Source: Trichobilharzia szidati
Lineage: Eukaryota; Platyhelminthes; Trematoda; Strigeidida; Schistosomatidae
Direction of reading: 5' to 3'
DNA: 64,000 bases
Assembly: GCA_944472155.2 (NCBI GenBank)
Contig: OX235271.1
Location: 42,582,633 to 42,646,632, forward strand
Shown here: in pieces, positions 33,265 through 43,925 of the stretch
Numbering within the stretch: the stretch's first letter is position 1
Layout: each line of letters opens with the position of its first letter
Program-made: the position numbers and the translations under genes
Notes under the pieces: model-generated
Database searches by the model: none
What the model was told of the DNA's origin: nothing
What the model saw: only the letters and a program-made list of their open reading frames with translations

Positions 33265-33530
33265 ACCTGTGTAGGGCACACCAATTTTACAGGCATGGAT
33301 AAGTATTATTTAAATTACATAAATTTGGTTCATGGTAAAATTATAAGGTTGCAGTCATTTTGTCTATGGGAACAATATGATAACTAGTCATTCAGTGGAG
33401 CACATCAAGAAATATAGAAATATTGTCTTCGCATTAACAAAAAAACCCAAGTATGTTTTGGATGGATTACAAATACTTGGGAAAAAAATAAAGCTTGAAG
33501 TAATTCCTCTATATAATTTTGGTGTGTACG
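33265..33530 (+). repeat. Copy 5 of the 260-bp repeat, most complete
   Basis: It runs from GTAGGGCACACCAATTTTAC to CTCTATATAATTTTGGTGTG and includes all shared blocks. It is the inverted partner of copy 1, 3.2 kb away. Confidence 0.75.
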
Positions 33531-34200
33531 GCATCGAGTCTTATTCTTGATTTATATCCAAATTTGATAATAATTTAAAACAAGTAATACACTTGTATAC
33601 TTTTGTCAGCATTTTCTTCGTAACATCACAAGTGAATAGTACTCAAGGTAGGCTAATAATAATGACAGTCTGTATTTTCTTATAAACGGGTGTTTTCAAG
33701 AGATGCAAGCTACTTTTGCAGACAACATCGGTTATGTTGTATGTTACAGTCGTGAAGCATTATAAATCAATACTTTTTTATTGGTATAAAGATATATTTC
33801 ACAACTGTAATCCAGGTTGCGTCGTTGGTGAAGGCAATGCGCAATTCACGAGGGAATTCTAAGATATGGGACCAATAATGTTTGCAGATCATTTGTCATT
33901 GTAAGTGGTCGAAACGTACATTCTTTGTTCTCTTTCAAAAAGTTAAATGGAAGCTGAAATGGTGAGAGACAAAAGAAGACAAACAACAACAACAACGCAA
34001 AAGAAAGCAAGTGGAGTACTTAGGGAGTGATTAATATGTATATATACATTTATATTCTGTTTAGTAATTATAGTTATTTTGGTGCACTAACTAACTATTC
34101 CCGTGATGCTAACTTTTATATTGTGTGAACTAATATTATTGTCCCGTGTAAAAATATCTATCATGTGCTTCCAATAATATAAAAATTTATAATTGTAGTT
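33531..34200 (-). other. Diverged relative of the sequence next to the CR1 tails in units A and C
   Basis: Blocks match unit A 22925-23280 on the same strand. GTCATTGTAAGTGGTCGAAA (33897) compares with GTCATAGTAAGTCGCCAAAT (22981), and GAAGACAAACAACAACAACA compares with GAAGACAAATGACAACAACA. Together with the adjoining CR1 C-terminus this shows an older, unlocalised duplicate of the same composite. No gene can be called. Confidence 0.5.
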
Positions 34201-34208
34201 TGTTGTAA

Positions 34209-35773
34209 CTACACGTTTAATGAACTTAAAATGTCTATGTGGGGTGAAAAAGAGGGTGTAGGATTCAGACGCAGAAGTGCATTGTCATCTTTGAGCAGTC
34301 TGGTGACTGAGGAGATGAACACTGCGAGTGTGTTTGCATCGCGCACATCAGCTGGTAGTCTATTCCAAATGACTGAAAACTTATTTAAGAAGAAATTATA
34401 CCGCAGGTAAGTCTGACAATGCTCTATAGCAGCTAGGTTGTGATGATTTCTAAGATTGTAACTGATGACAGCAATAGGTTTAATTATTGGCTCGGAGGAG
34501 TGCACGAGCGGATTAGTTAGCTTGTAGTAAAAAATCAGGTTTAGCTTAAGACGTCTTTTCCAGAGTGGTTCTAAACTTAGTTTGTCGCAACGTTTATAGT
34601 ATTGGAGACCACTTTCTAAACCAAGAATTCTTAAGGTGAATTGCCGTTGCACTCCTTGTCATTTTGTCTGAGTCCGCTAAGAATAAACGGGCAGTATTCT
34701 AAAATAGGTCGGAGACATACTTTAGATAATAAAACCCTAGTTTCACAACAAAAGAAATTGCGAGTTATGCATCCTAGGAGCCTTCGTGTTTTACGTCTGG
34801 CATAATCAGTTTGTTCAGAGAACGTTAAGTTACTAGAGTATCTGATACCGAGATCTACGACTGAGTTGAGCCTGGCTAGTTTACGCCCATTTACTTCAAG
34901 ATTCAGGTCAAGGTTACTGTTGCCGATACAAATCCAGCCGCATTTATCAATGTTGAACTTTAGACAGGATTCAGTACACCATGTTGCGAGACCACTTAGT
35001 TCAAGATGTATTTTATTTACCATATCGCTTAGTTCATGAGCGTAGCAGGAGTAAACGACTTTTAGGTCGTTAGCATATAGGAATGATTTACCTGAGGTGA
35101 AGCAGTTGCAAATGCTGTTAATGTATACTGTAAATAAAAGTGGACCTAGGACACTACCTTGCACAACCGCACTTGTGACCTGCCTAGGATGAGACAATAC
35201 AGATCCAACCTTGGTTATTTGTACCCTATTGCTTAGAAACGATTTTAACCAGCTCAGTAATGGATTGCGAATCCCACATGAATACAGCTTCTCAAAGAGA
35301 ATACTGTGAGATACCATGTCAAATGCCCTAGATATGTTGAAGTAGAGAACAACAACTAGCTTACGTGCTTCGCGACTACTAGTGATGCAGTTGAAAAAGT
35401 CGAAGTGGCAAGTAACGCAAGACCTATTTTTGAGAAATCCGTGTTGACACCTTGTAACAAGATCTTCCTCAAGTAGATAGTCTGACAACTGATCTTTGAC
35501 AACTTTCTCCATGATTCGAGAGACAACTGGGGTTATATTTATAGGTCTGTAATTGTGGACGTTTGCCTTATCACCGGATTTATAGTGTGGAATTATGAAG
35601 CTAGTTTTCCACTCATTAGGGTAAGTGCCAGTGTCCATAGATATTGAGAAGAATTGAAGAAGTAGTAGGGGTATATCATCAACAATGGAATCCCAGAAAA
35701 AGAAAGTATGTGAACATGTAAAGAACATTAATATTTTATAATAATAATAATTTATATTTTCATATATTTTCAC
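34209..35773 (-). pseudogene. CR1-like reverse transcriptase with substituted catalytic motifs
   Basis: The minus-strand RT contains SGDKANVHNYRPINITPVVS, CQHGFLKNRSCVTCHFDFF, then LYFNISRAFDMVSH at motif A, where the family's first Asp (LFLDVSKAFD in the copy at 13.6 kb) is Asn, and FLYANDLKVVYS at motif C, where FADD has become YAND. Both changes remove metal-binding aspartates. A frameshift near 34640 separates the last 148 residues (34209-34652), which resemble the tails in units A, B and C. The 5' part and endonuclease are missing: coding homology begins near 35680, next to an AATAAT run. The copy is inactive. Confidence 0.85.
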
Positions 35774-36067
35774 ATGTGTTTTCGAATTGATGGGTGAAAC
35801 AATGCCTCCAGGATTTGCGACAAAATTTCATTTCTCTGTCTCTATCTACATGTATCAGCTGACTGCATGACAATATTTTTGTATGTTTTCAACTTTGTGT
35901 GATCTTATTAACATAAATTGTAAAGAGAAGAGGGCCTACGGCTCTAGCTCTGCATCTCAGTAACCTGTGCCGAATCGACTTTATGAAAAATTACAAACAC
36001 ACATTTGTCAGAGAATGTTGCCCTGATCAATTTTCCGTAATTCGAAGCTCCATATATATTATTTTAT
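35774..36067. other. Unclassified interval
   Basis: AT-rich sequence between the truncated CR1 and the SINE at the start of unit C. Nothing recognised. Confidence 0.35.
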
Positions 36068-36263
36068 TTACTTTTAATTTTATTTTTTATTACAGCTTGA
36101 TGCCACGCCGTATTTTCAGTACAAGTATGGAATTTTCAGCATGGATATCGGTAGCCAAATTTTGCAGGCCGGTCATAGATATCGGGTGTGCGTTGGCAGG
36201 GGATCGAACTCCGGACCATGTGCATAGTCGGTGAGCGTCCTAAACACTGTGCCACCGACGCAC
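36068..36263 (-). mobile_element. Chimeric tRNA-derived SINE at the edge of unit C
   Basis: The tail and body (CAGCTTGATGCCACGCCGTA through AATTTTGCAGGCCGGTCATA) resemble the SINE in the large arms (45110-45290). The head (GGTGTGCGTTGGCAGGGGAT and the rest) is identical to unit A and B. The switch is near 36181, which is where unit C homology to A starts. Confidence 0.75.
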
Positions 36264-36982
36264 AGATGTTTTATGATGGGTCATACAGTTGCGTGAGGGG
36301 CATAATACTGTCAAACTTCCTCTGTAGGTCTGCCATTGATCTCTGAAGTGTCAGTAAACCATTTTTGCCACTAGCCGCATCATTTACCAGTTCCTCCATG
36401 ATATCAGATACCATAACTTTGGGTGTGTGTGTGATGTCAAAAGTGTAGGATCGTCTACGGAACCGGTGTCTTCAGATGGTTGACGAGTATTAGATCTCAG
36501 TCTCTTAGCGGTACTTACACGTATGACAGACTTAACCATTACAGAAACAAGAATTTTCACAGCGTCCGGAGAAAAGTCTTGAGGATATAAAAAAGATTGT
36601 TGTATTATCGAAGTATCAAAAAAACGATAAGTGGCCGTATATTGGAAAATAAAAAGTCGAATATTCCTTTAACAGTACTGCCTTGGGATAAAATCCTTAG
36701 TCCCGCGTGGTTAGAACGGGTATCAGAAGATTCCGGGTAGTAGATTCCACAAGTGAATACTATATATATTTCCAGGCGACAGAATGTGATCCTTGCTAAG
36801 TATGGATATGTGGGTATTGTGAGGAACGCGGCTGAATTCCAAAAGAATATGGCAAGAAGATTCACGTAGAAACTGAACACCTGTAGCGCAACACTTCAAA
36901 CGATTGCATTCACCCTTGGCTCTTCGCTTAGAATTCGCTCTTGACTACGTTGAACACTGAAATAGACTGAAAATATAATCAC

Positions 36983-37356
36983 TTTAAGAGACGTCTTAAG
37001 CTTAGCCTTATTTTCTACTACAAGTTAACTAATCTTCTCTTGCACTCCTCCAGGCAAATAACTAAATCTACCGCTGTCATCAGTTGCATTCTCAGAAATC
37101 TTGACAACCCAGTCTCTATAGAACATTGTCAGACTTACATGTGGCACAAAGTCTTAAATAAGTTTTCAGTCATTTGGAGTAGACTACCGGCTATTGTGCG
37201 TGACACAAACACACTGCCAGTGTTCGTCTCCTCAGTCACTAGACTCCTCAAATATCACAGCGCTCCCCTTCGCCTGACTCCTACACCGTCTTTTCCACCC
37301 CACGCATGCGTGCTTGATGCATTAAACGCATGAGTAACAACAGAATTTTTTCAATA
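36983..37356 (+). mobile_element. CR1-like 3' end fragment (unit C)
   Basis: Same RT C-terminal frame as the unit A copy, followed by AATAAATATTATTATTATTG, the element's probable 3' tail. Confidence 0.8.
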
Positions 37357-37499
37357 AATATTATTATTATTGCAAGAACACGATGAATATTTCTGGATAC
37401 AGCAAAAACTTTAGCTCATACTGATATTATAAATGTTAGCTTAACTGAAATACTTAGTGTATCATTAGATTTCATGGTTTCTATAGAAGGTATAAGTAT

Positions 37500-37930
37500 A
37501 TATAAATATAATCTTACATGTCGCCACTTGAGGACCCCTTGTGCTTCTTTCTGTGTTGTTGTCATTTGTCTTCTTTATCTCCCTCGCCGGTTTTATTCTC
37601 TGAATGATCACAAAGAATATAAACATTTGGCGACTTACTATGACAATCCAAAAAGGTATGCGAACGTCAATGGCCACAGATCCCGCCGTGCATAATACTG
37701 ATTACTTTCTCCTGCAATGCATCCTGTATGATAATTATGGAATACTACCTTCATACCAACAAATAAATCCCAATCACTACCTGTACAGCGCTAATAAATC
37801 TGGAAATCCAAGGATTAGTGATCGTGGCAGCATTTTAAATCTCACTGGCTCATTCAATGGTAATATTCAGCTCCGAAATGGTTCATCTGTTGTTTTTTAT
37901 GGATCAGTTCGCCATAATTCTGGTTCCTAA
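37500..37930 (+). pseudogene. Broken open frames of unknown protein (unit C copy)
   Basis: Mirror of 22695-23125: a possible membrane segment (FCVVVICLLYLPRRF), a TAA at 37693-37695, then in the next frame NTDYFLLQCILYDNYGILPS through VRHNSGS and a stop at 37928-37930. The frameshift is the same in both copies, so it predates the duplication. Confidence 0.3.
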
Positions 37931-38909
37931 CCACAAACGTACTGAAAAATTAAACTGTTGCTGATTACTCTGGATGTAACACTACTTCTTTACACCTTTC
38001 ATTGGACACTAACTGTTATGGTGAGCAGCCTGCACATACTATCACTGCAAACATCGATAATCTACTATTTGTCATTATATCATACTTGATCGTGCCTGTA
38101 AAAATGGCATGCATTTTCATGTAAATTTATGTTTATATGAAAATATAAATTATTATTATTAGACTGACTATGGTTTTACAAGACATTTTCATACTTCAAC
38201 GAGTAGTTTCTAGACGCTTACCTTCGGAAGCACGGCAGTGAGCAAGTGAAGAGGAACCAAGTCAGATACACGGGTGGACATCCATTGTTCAACTGGTGAA
38301 GATAGCCATGCAAATTATGAAAAACCTTGGTTCCTACTTTGTTACTCATCTCATCCTCCTGAAATCCCTGATCACTAACTAGATCTGGGAGCGGCTATAG
38401 AATGTCTGGAAAACCAGAAGATGTCAAACGCTGAATAAGATCAAAATTATAATAAAAAGTCAACTACAATGAAAGAAGAGGACTTCTGAATGACTTGAGT
38501 CCGACGATTGAGTACTAGATTCTCGCATCAAAATCAATAACAAAATCACCCACAGATAGCGCAAATGAGAATAGAAGCGAGCAGTTTATTTTGAACTCCT
38601 GTCTCGAAAGCACACTGGTAAGAGACTAAAGCAGGCTACCTAGCCAAACCCACAGGGCGGGGACATTCACCACTCGCCAGCGTCCAAAAGAGCAAGAGAA
38701 GGGTATAATTTCTACAGCATGAATAACGCTCCGAAGAAACGGAATTGCAGTCTTCGACCGAAATCCAAAACGAAACTAAATGATTCCGAATAGAATTATG
38801 TTGATAACAGACTGTTGAAGAACGGAAAGATTATTGTTTTATTAAACAAAATGTGTAGGATAAACATGGTACGAACCTTCATATGTGAGGTTACCCGCTA
38901 TCCAAACAC

Positions 38910-39169
38910 TATGAACACAATGGCTGGACACAAAATGGTTCGCAGCCGACAATAGTGCACATTGAAACAAAAATGTACAATTGTCCAGTGGACTGCAAAC
39001 GGTCTATTTAACACAGAATGCAGAATGGTATGTAAAGTGCAGCTTTAGTTTCTAAAGGTGCAAATATTAGAAGTAACAACTTTGTTGTTCGTTCCGTCCA
39101 TCTGCATTCCCTAACTACTAGCCACCAGTGATTTGGCTTAATTTTTATTGTATATTCTATTAACATTAA
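38910..39169. other. Unclassified interval
   Basis: No recognised feature between unit C and the decayed RTE-like copy. Confidence 0.35.
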
Positions 39170-40280
39170 CATTAAGAGCGATAGAGCTGCCAGTGAACGC
39201 CGGTTCTCCGATAGAGATAGGAGCCTTGAATGCTACAGTCAAAGCAAGCTAGGGAAACACCAGGACCAGATGCAATTTCCCCAGAATCATCCTAATCAGA
39301 TCTAGAAACATCGGCGTATATGGTCACGTTGCTGCTACACAGGGTCTTCAGACCTAGGGAAATACTTGAGAATTGAAAGAAGAGCTACTTTGTAAAACTC
39401 CTGAATAAAGTCGGCTTATGCCTTTAATAGAGCTGGCGTGTGATAATACTTCTCTCCACCTCAAGCAAAAAACAATTCGCTGCATATCGGAGCGACTAAA
39501 AGACGTACTGGATGCGAAACTCCACTTGTAACAAGCTCAATTTATCGAGGGCAAAACATAGGTTTGCCGTTTTGACTTTGGGTAGGACTTTGATATAGTC
39601 GGTCGTTAGTCGCTCTGGAAACTGCCTCAAACCTTTATAGACTACATTCAGCAGGTGTATGGTGATGTCAGAGGCCAGGTTATCCACAGCAGAAGTCTCA
39701 GTGAAGCTTTTAAAGTGAAGACAGAATTGAGGCAGGGCACCTTACTACTGCCGATGAGATTCTTAATTGTGGTGAATCGGAGCAAGCTGTGAAGAGCTGG
39801 GGGACGGGAATACTTTGGATTGACAGGAAGACAATAGAAGATATGTACTCTGCGGATGATTTGCGTCTAATTTCACCCTCCTCCTAAGATCAGCAGTTGG
39901 AAGACAACGAAATGGTGGAAGAGGCGTCAGAGGGAGAACTTCCAGTGAACATATGGAAGATAGGGGTGAAGAAGAAACCTAACCCACAACAACAAGCACC
40001 AACCGTAATCAGCGAGGGAAAACTGGAGGAAGTCGTCTCTTTCACCTACCTTAACAGCATTATTTCAACTACATGCGGTGGCACGGACGAGGACGTAAGT
40101 AACAGCCAGGATTGGAAAAGTGAGGCAGACCTTTATTACTTCGAAATCAGTATGGAATTCCGCTGATCTCAGTGTAAACAACCAGAATCGGATTTTCGAC
40201 ATCGGCAAAGTCAGTTGTTGTGTGTGGTTCAGATACTTTAGTTTTTATACGAAATATAAATTATTATTAATAATACTCGG
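39170..40280 (+). pseudogene. Heavily decayed RTE-like element, second lineage
   Basis: Plus-strand pieces follow the copy at 59337-60660: an ETPGPDAISPESS block (about 39250-39290), KTELRQGTLLLPMRFLIVVNR (about 39716-39780), a WIDRKTIEDMYSADDLRLIS region with SADD at motif C (about 39818-39870), QQQAPTVISEGKLEEV and a TTCGGTDEDV block near 40080. It ends near an AATATAAATTATTATTAATA tail (about 40250). Frames are broken throughout. Only family placement is supported. Confidence 0.65.
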
Positions 40281-40533
40281 CATAACATCACCTACAATAA
40301 GAATGTTAGTTTGTTTTCCAGACAGGGAATAAGATAATATTTACAGTAATTTTCAGCCATCAGGGTAAGTGATTATACAGCATTCACCCGGGTGCTTAAC
40401 ACTGAATGGAAAGAAGAAGTTCACCAACAAACTATGTGCACTACCAACACTTACGCAAGCATCTCTTGCATAACACGCACGCACTTAACGATTATGTACT
40501 GACGTTGGTCACCAAGACTCACACTAGCACTAC

Positions 40534-40744
40534 CGGTGTGGTGAGAGCTGTTTACTAGCCAAATTGGTAGACAGTTATTTACGTCAATATTTACGTTCCC
40601 AAGATTTGTCGTGAGAAACAACCAGTCGGAAGACTGTGTTTGTTTGTTTACATATCCATAGTAATGTACATGAAAACATGTATAAATATGCGTTGATTTC
40701 CTTAATAAATGGTCTGTTGCCTGACTCTTGCCTTCTGTCGTTAC
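40534..40744 (+). repeat. Possible solo or partial LTR
   Basis: It starts TGTGGTGAGAGC, contains AATAAATGG about 45 bases before the end, and ends CTGTCGTTACA. It is followed by TGGAATCCCATAGCG, which looks like a tRNA primer-binding site. This arrangement resembles an LTR plus the start of an internal region, but no second copy is in the window. Confidence 0.35.
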
Positions 40745-41109
40745 ACTGGAATCCCATAGCGTTTTTCATGTCTTCTGCCTATTGTCGCTGCTGTTGGCCG
40801 GAAATACTCAGCACCTAGTGAGGAGGTAAGTAGGCGTCCATCTCGACAGTGGCCATCGAAATGGGTGCTAACAGCTGGTGCTCTCACCTAGCATTTCTCC
40901 CTCTACACCGCATACAATTTCCGATGACATTTCTGATTGTTACAATTCCCTGTAATATCCAAAACCTTTCCCTGACAGTTGCCAGTACCTATGTAGCACC
41001 TGTGGCGAGAGGGACTGTGAGATCGTACATTCGACCTCAAATGATAATGGCATTATCAATCGATAAACAGTCACATGTCCTGGTTAAATTGCGTCTTGTC
41101 GATGCAACT
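40745..41109. other. Unclassified interval
   Basis: An 88-codon open frame (40849-41115, plus) has no recognised motif and is probably incidental. Confidence 0.3.
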
Positions 41110-41459
41110 GGTTAACTCATTAGCTCTACCCAACATGCATTTTTTGACAGCTCGAGAATTAAATATTAGTCTGGACCCTCAACAAAAAAATAATAAGGGT
41201 TGTACAGATCTAATCATAAATAAGAAAGGTGCTTTGGCTCCTACTATCTACAAGCCTGTTCAGCTTCTTGTCAAGATGCTACCCATTGGGCCCTACAGAA
41301 ATTCGTGAGGCATCTTACAGGTCAGCTTGTTCTATGGCTTCTAATCTTCCAGATCTTTGAATTCACTCCTCACTTAAATATCACTTACCTACCTCACACT
41401 AATCTTTTTATTTGCGTACTATTATACTCCATCTGATCTTAACTACCTAGGAATTTATT
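41110..41459 (-). repeat. Diverged inverted extension of the right arm
   Basis: Matches the reverse complement of 12070-12430 in several ordered blocks (see that entry). It is separated from the near-identical right arm by about 830 bp (41460-42287) that the left side lacks. Confidence 0.65.
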
Positions 41460-42287
41460 GAAGCTGAAACTTGCTCTTTATTCATATTTGTTGCTTGCTT
41501 TAAGTCTGGTTGCTTTGATTAAAAACACGACGATACTAATGTTTGAACAAAGCTATATTTTCATCGGAAACGTGACAGTTTCCATGCTTAGACCAATATG
41601 GTTAGCATTAAACATTGCAAATGTAAACTATCATTTCAAGTACTACATAGCTTCCTCTCCTTGTATTTATCTCGTAAATATACTTCCAATAGTGTATTGT
41701 TCATAATCGCATTTTATACCATTTTGCAGCTGCGCAGAATTTTCTCCCCTTCCCGAAATAGCGTTCAATCACGTGGCGGCATAGCACTCACCCAGATATA
41801 CGCTGTTCACTGGTTGACCATAACGATCAGCAGGAAACGGAACGGAGTTTGGGTTGTCGATCAACTTTGATGGTGACCTTGGTAAATGGTTTACAGTTTA
41901 ACATTTATGAGAACCTGTTATTAAGTCTGCTTCTGTGTCTAGGTACTTTGGAGGTTGAAGGTATCGACGTTCACGAATTGTACGGAGTATACTAACGCAA
42001 GATCTTATATCAACAACTTCTATAGTGTTCGCTCTTCGAGTACCAAAGACAAAGCAAAAGACCAGATTTAGTCGTCCAAAGTACGATATATATTTCTGGA
42101 CCAAATCGCGGGCTGAAGTGAATGCTTAGCTGGCTAGTGATCGTGCACGCACGTGACAAGACGGAGTACCAAATGGCGAGGATTTACGGCTACAGTACAT
42201 TAGACGATGCGAAATGCAGGAATACTATACTGCAGGACAATGAAACTATCAAGTAACTGCTTCTTCAGGAACTGGCTTTGGTTCGTG
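41460..42287. other. Right-side insertion between the young and old inverted repeats
   Basis: Sequence with no counterpart at the left junction (12069/12070). It includes the short repeat at 41774-41880. No protein motif recognised. It may be an inserted element, or sequence deleted from the left. Confidence 0.5.
41774..41880 (-). repeat. Roughly 105-bp interspersed repeat, inverted copy at the window end
   Basis: GTGGCGGCATAGCACTCACC through CGATCAACTTTGATGGTGACCTT is the reverse complement, with a few changes, of 63893-64000 (GGTCAACATCAAAGTTGATC through GGTGAGTGCTATGCCGCCAC). Confidence 0.85.
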
Positions 42288-43185
42288 ACCACTGTGTGAA
42301 ATTCAGTATCGAAAGTAAACATGTTAGTCATTAACGGTGAAATATTCGCAACTCCATCGGATCCATGTCTTTCTTTGATCCCTTGCAACTCTGACAAGCA
42401 ATAGGGAATTTCATCTCCGAGTCGTGTAATTTAAGAAGGAAAGACTAATTCGCAATCGACTGGTGTTTCAGCACCATCATATTCCGTGATCATTAGTAGG
42501 ACAGGGAACTAATGGATATATTGAGTCACACAGGATTTGCATTTAGAAGACTTTCATTCTTCTTCTAGAATATTAGTGCTATGAAATAATAGATAGGGTG
42601 AATGTTTACACTAGTTTCTTTTCCTTTTGGGCATCATTATGAAGTGAATACTTTTGACGTTTTCCATGGAGAGAATAATTCAAATGAACACTGAGTAGGA
42701 ATTCAAGAAACATATATATTGTCAATTGTACCAAATGAATTTACATTGGACATTGTGCAAGAGTTTTGTTTAAGTATGTGCCGAAGTCTAGTTGACCTAC
42801 GTCACGTGGATGTTCTGTAGCTTTACAATTCCAGACATGTTGGCTAGGCACCGAGGTGAGAATACAGTGATGAGGATGTGGCTCACTGAGCATTTACGGA
42901 CCATGACTCATTGGCCGTTTGAATTACCATGTAATCCCCTTCGTCGCTCACAATCTTACCTACTTTGGTGAGGTCAAGTAGGTGTAAACTTGAGCTATCA
43001 TTAAAGGGATCTGTGACGGTTGGACATAAAGTTGTCAAAACCCAAACGCATCCGTACAAACAGTAGGCTTTCCCCCTCTCAATAAATACGTGTATTTACG
43101 GTATTCTTACGGTTCGGTCTTGTAGCAATGAATGCCTCTTTAGTAATCTGAGTTGAGTTGAACTAAATAGTATTTCCTGTTGCAG

Positions 43186-43925
43186 GTTGTTACTCCGTTG
43201 GTGAGCGCCAAGGAACAGATGAGATCAAGGTGAGTGTAGTTCTTTTTGTGATGAGACATCTTTCCCCGTCTGAGACGAGATGTATGCATGTATTAACTGA
43301 TCCCTTCAATGTACCGTCCATTCAAACGAATTTTTTAATTAATTTCAGCTCATTGAAAGTTGCAAGACCTGGTGATACTTTGAACGAGAAGGTTGACGAT
43401 GAGCGCCTTATCTTAACTTCAGAATCTATTCACATGAGAGAAATGTGATGGTGACGAAAAGGTAAACAATGATGAGACATCTTTCCCCGTCTGAGACGAG
43501 ATGTATGCATGTATTAACTGACCTCATATTCTAAAACTTCGTTCACTGGACTACATTCTCCTACTTATTTTCAGCTCTCTGGAAGTTGGTGATACTATGA
43601 ATGGAAAGCTTGACGATGGACGAATTAGCTGTATTCTTAAATTGATTCACATGGAAGTTAAAAGGTAAGCAATGATGAAACATCTTTCCCCGTCTGAGAC
43701 GAGATGTATCTAGTAGTCTCCTGATTCACTGTTTACTTGACTTTCTCTAATGGCTCGTTTCTTCCACTTTTAGTACACTTTGGACAACTACGTGATGTAC
43801 GCATGTTATCAATGAACTAAACGTGACTTGCAGCAGGCAATCAGAAATGCATCGGAGTTATATATGCGAACTGTAGTCTGTATGATCATTGTGTTCAATA
43901 AATTTTTTGATTGGTGTGCTCATTG
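43186..43925 (+). CDS. Small multi-exon gene of unknown function (right-arm copy), partial
   Basis: The proposed exons are 43186-43229 (44 nt), 43349-43461 (113 nt), 43575-43664 (90 nt) and 43774 to about 43925. Each starts after a pyrimidine-AG and each internal one ends before GTGAG, GTAAA or GTAAG. AATAAA at 43897-43902 fits a terminal exon. Exons 2 and 3 are duplicates: SLKVARPGDTLNEKVDDERL versus SLEVGDTMNGKLDDGRISCI. In the frame joining exon 1 (VVTPLVSAKEQMRS) to either, exon 2 ends in TGA after HMREM, while exon 3 is open and joins exon 4 (STLWTTT, stop). Mutually exclusive use is therefore possible. Very short exons recall schistosome micro-exon genes, but no family is recognised and the 5' exons are unknown. 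Confidence 0.5.
43230..43348 (+). promoter_or_regulatory. Intron 1 with conserved hairpin
   Basis: A 119-nt intron. From 43250 it contains GATGAGACATCTTTCCCCGT followed by CTGAGACGAGATGTATGCAT. ACATCT can pair with AGATGT, and CGTC with GACG around a TGA loop. Confidence 0.5.
43462..43574 (+). promoter_or_regulatory. Intron 2 with the same hairpin
   Basis: The 51-nt block 43471-43521 is identical to 43250-43300 in intron 1, although the neighbouring exons have diverged. Confidence 0.5.
43665..43773 (+). promoter_or_regulatory. Intron 3 with the same hairpin
   Basis: From 43674 it repeats the hairpin core with one change (GATGAAAC) and diverges after AGATGTA. Confidence 0.5.

Larger units (their letters stand above)
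36181..38909 (-). repeat. Unit C: reversed copy of 21716-24444
   Basis: Landmarks satisfy A + C = 60625 with no net indel. It contains part of CR1 ORF1 (36181-36982), the CR1 3' tail (36983-37356, plus) and the unknown broken frames (37500-37930, plus). Differences noticed include Gln/Arg and Ser/Gly changes and a cluster at the outer end (GATAGCGGGTAAC versus GATGGCGGGTCAC). At 38909 it continues into sequence that has no counterpart at A because the gypsy LTR abuts there. Confidence 0.92.

Noticed and set aside
40849..41115. An 88-codon plus-strand protein
   Set aside because: No motif, no splice context and no second copy; the length is expected by chance.
43250..43300. Intron hairpin as a hammerhead-like ribozyme
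   Set aside because: TGATGAGAC and GACGAGA resemble pieces of a hammerhead core, but the order and the conserved CGAAA are wrong. Only the hairpin itself is supported.
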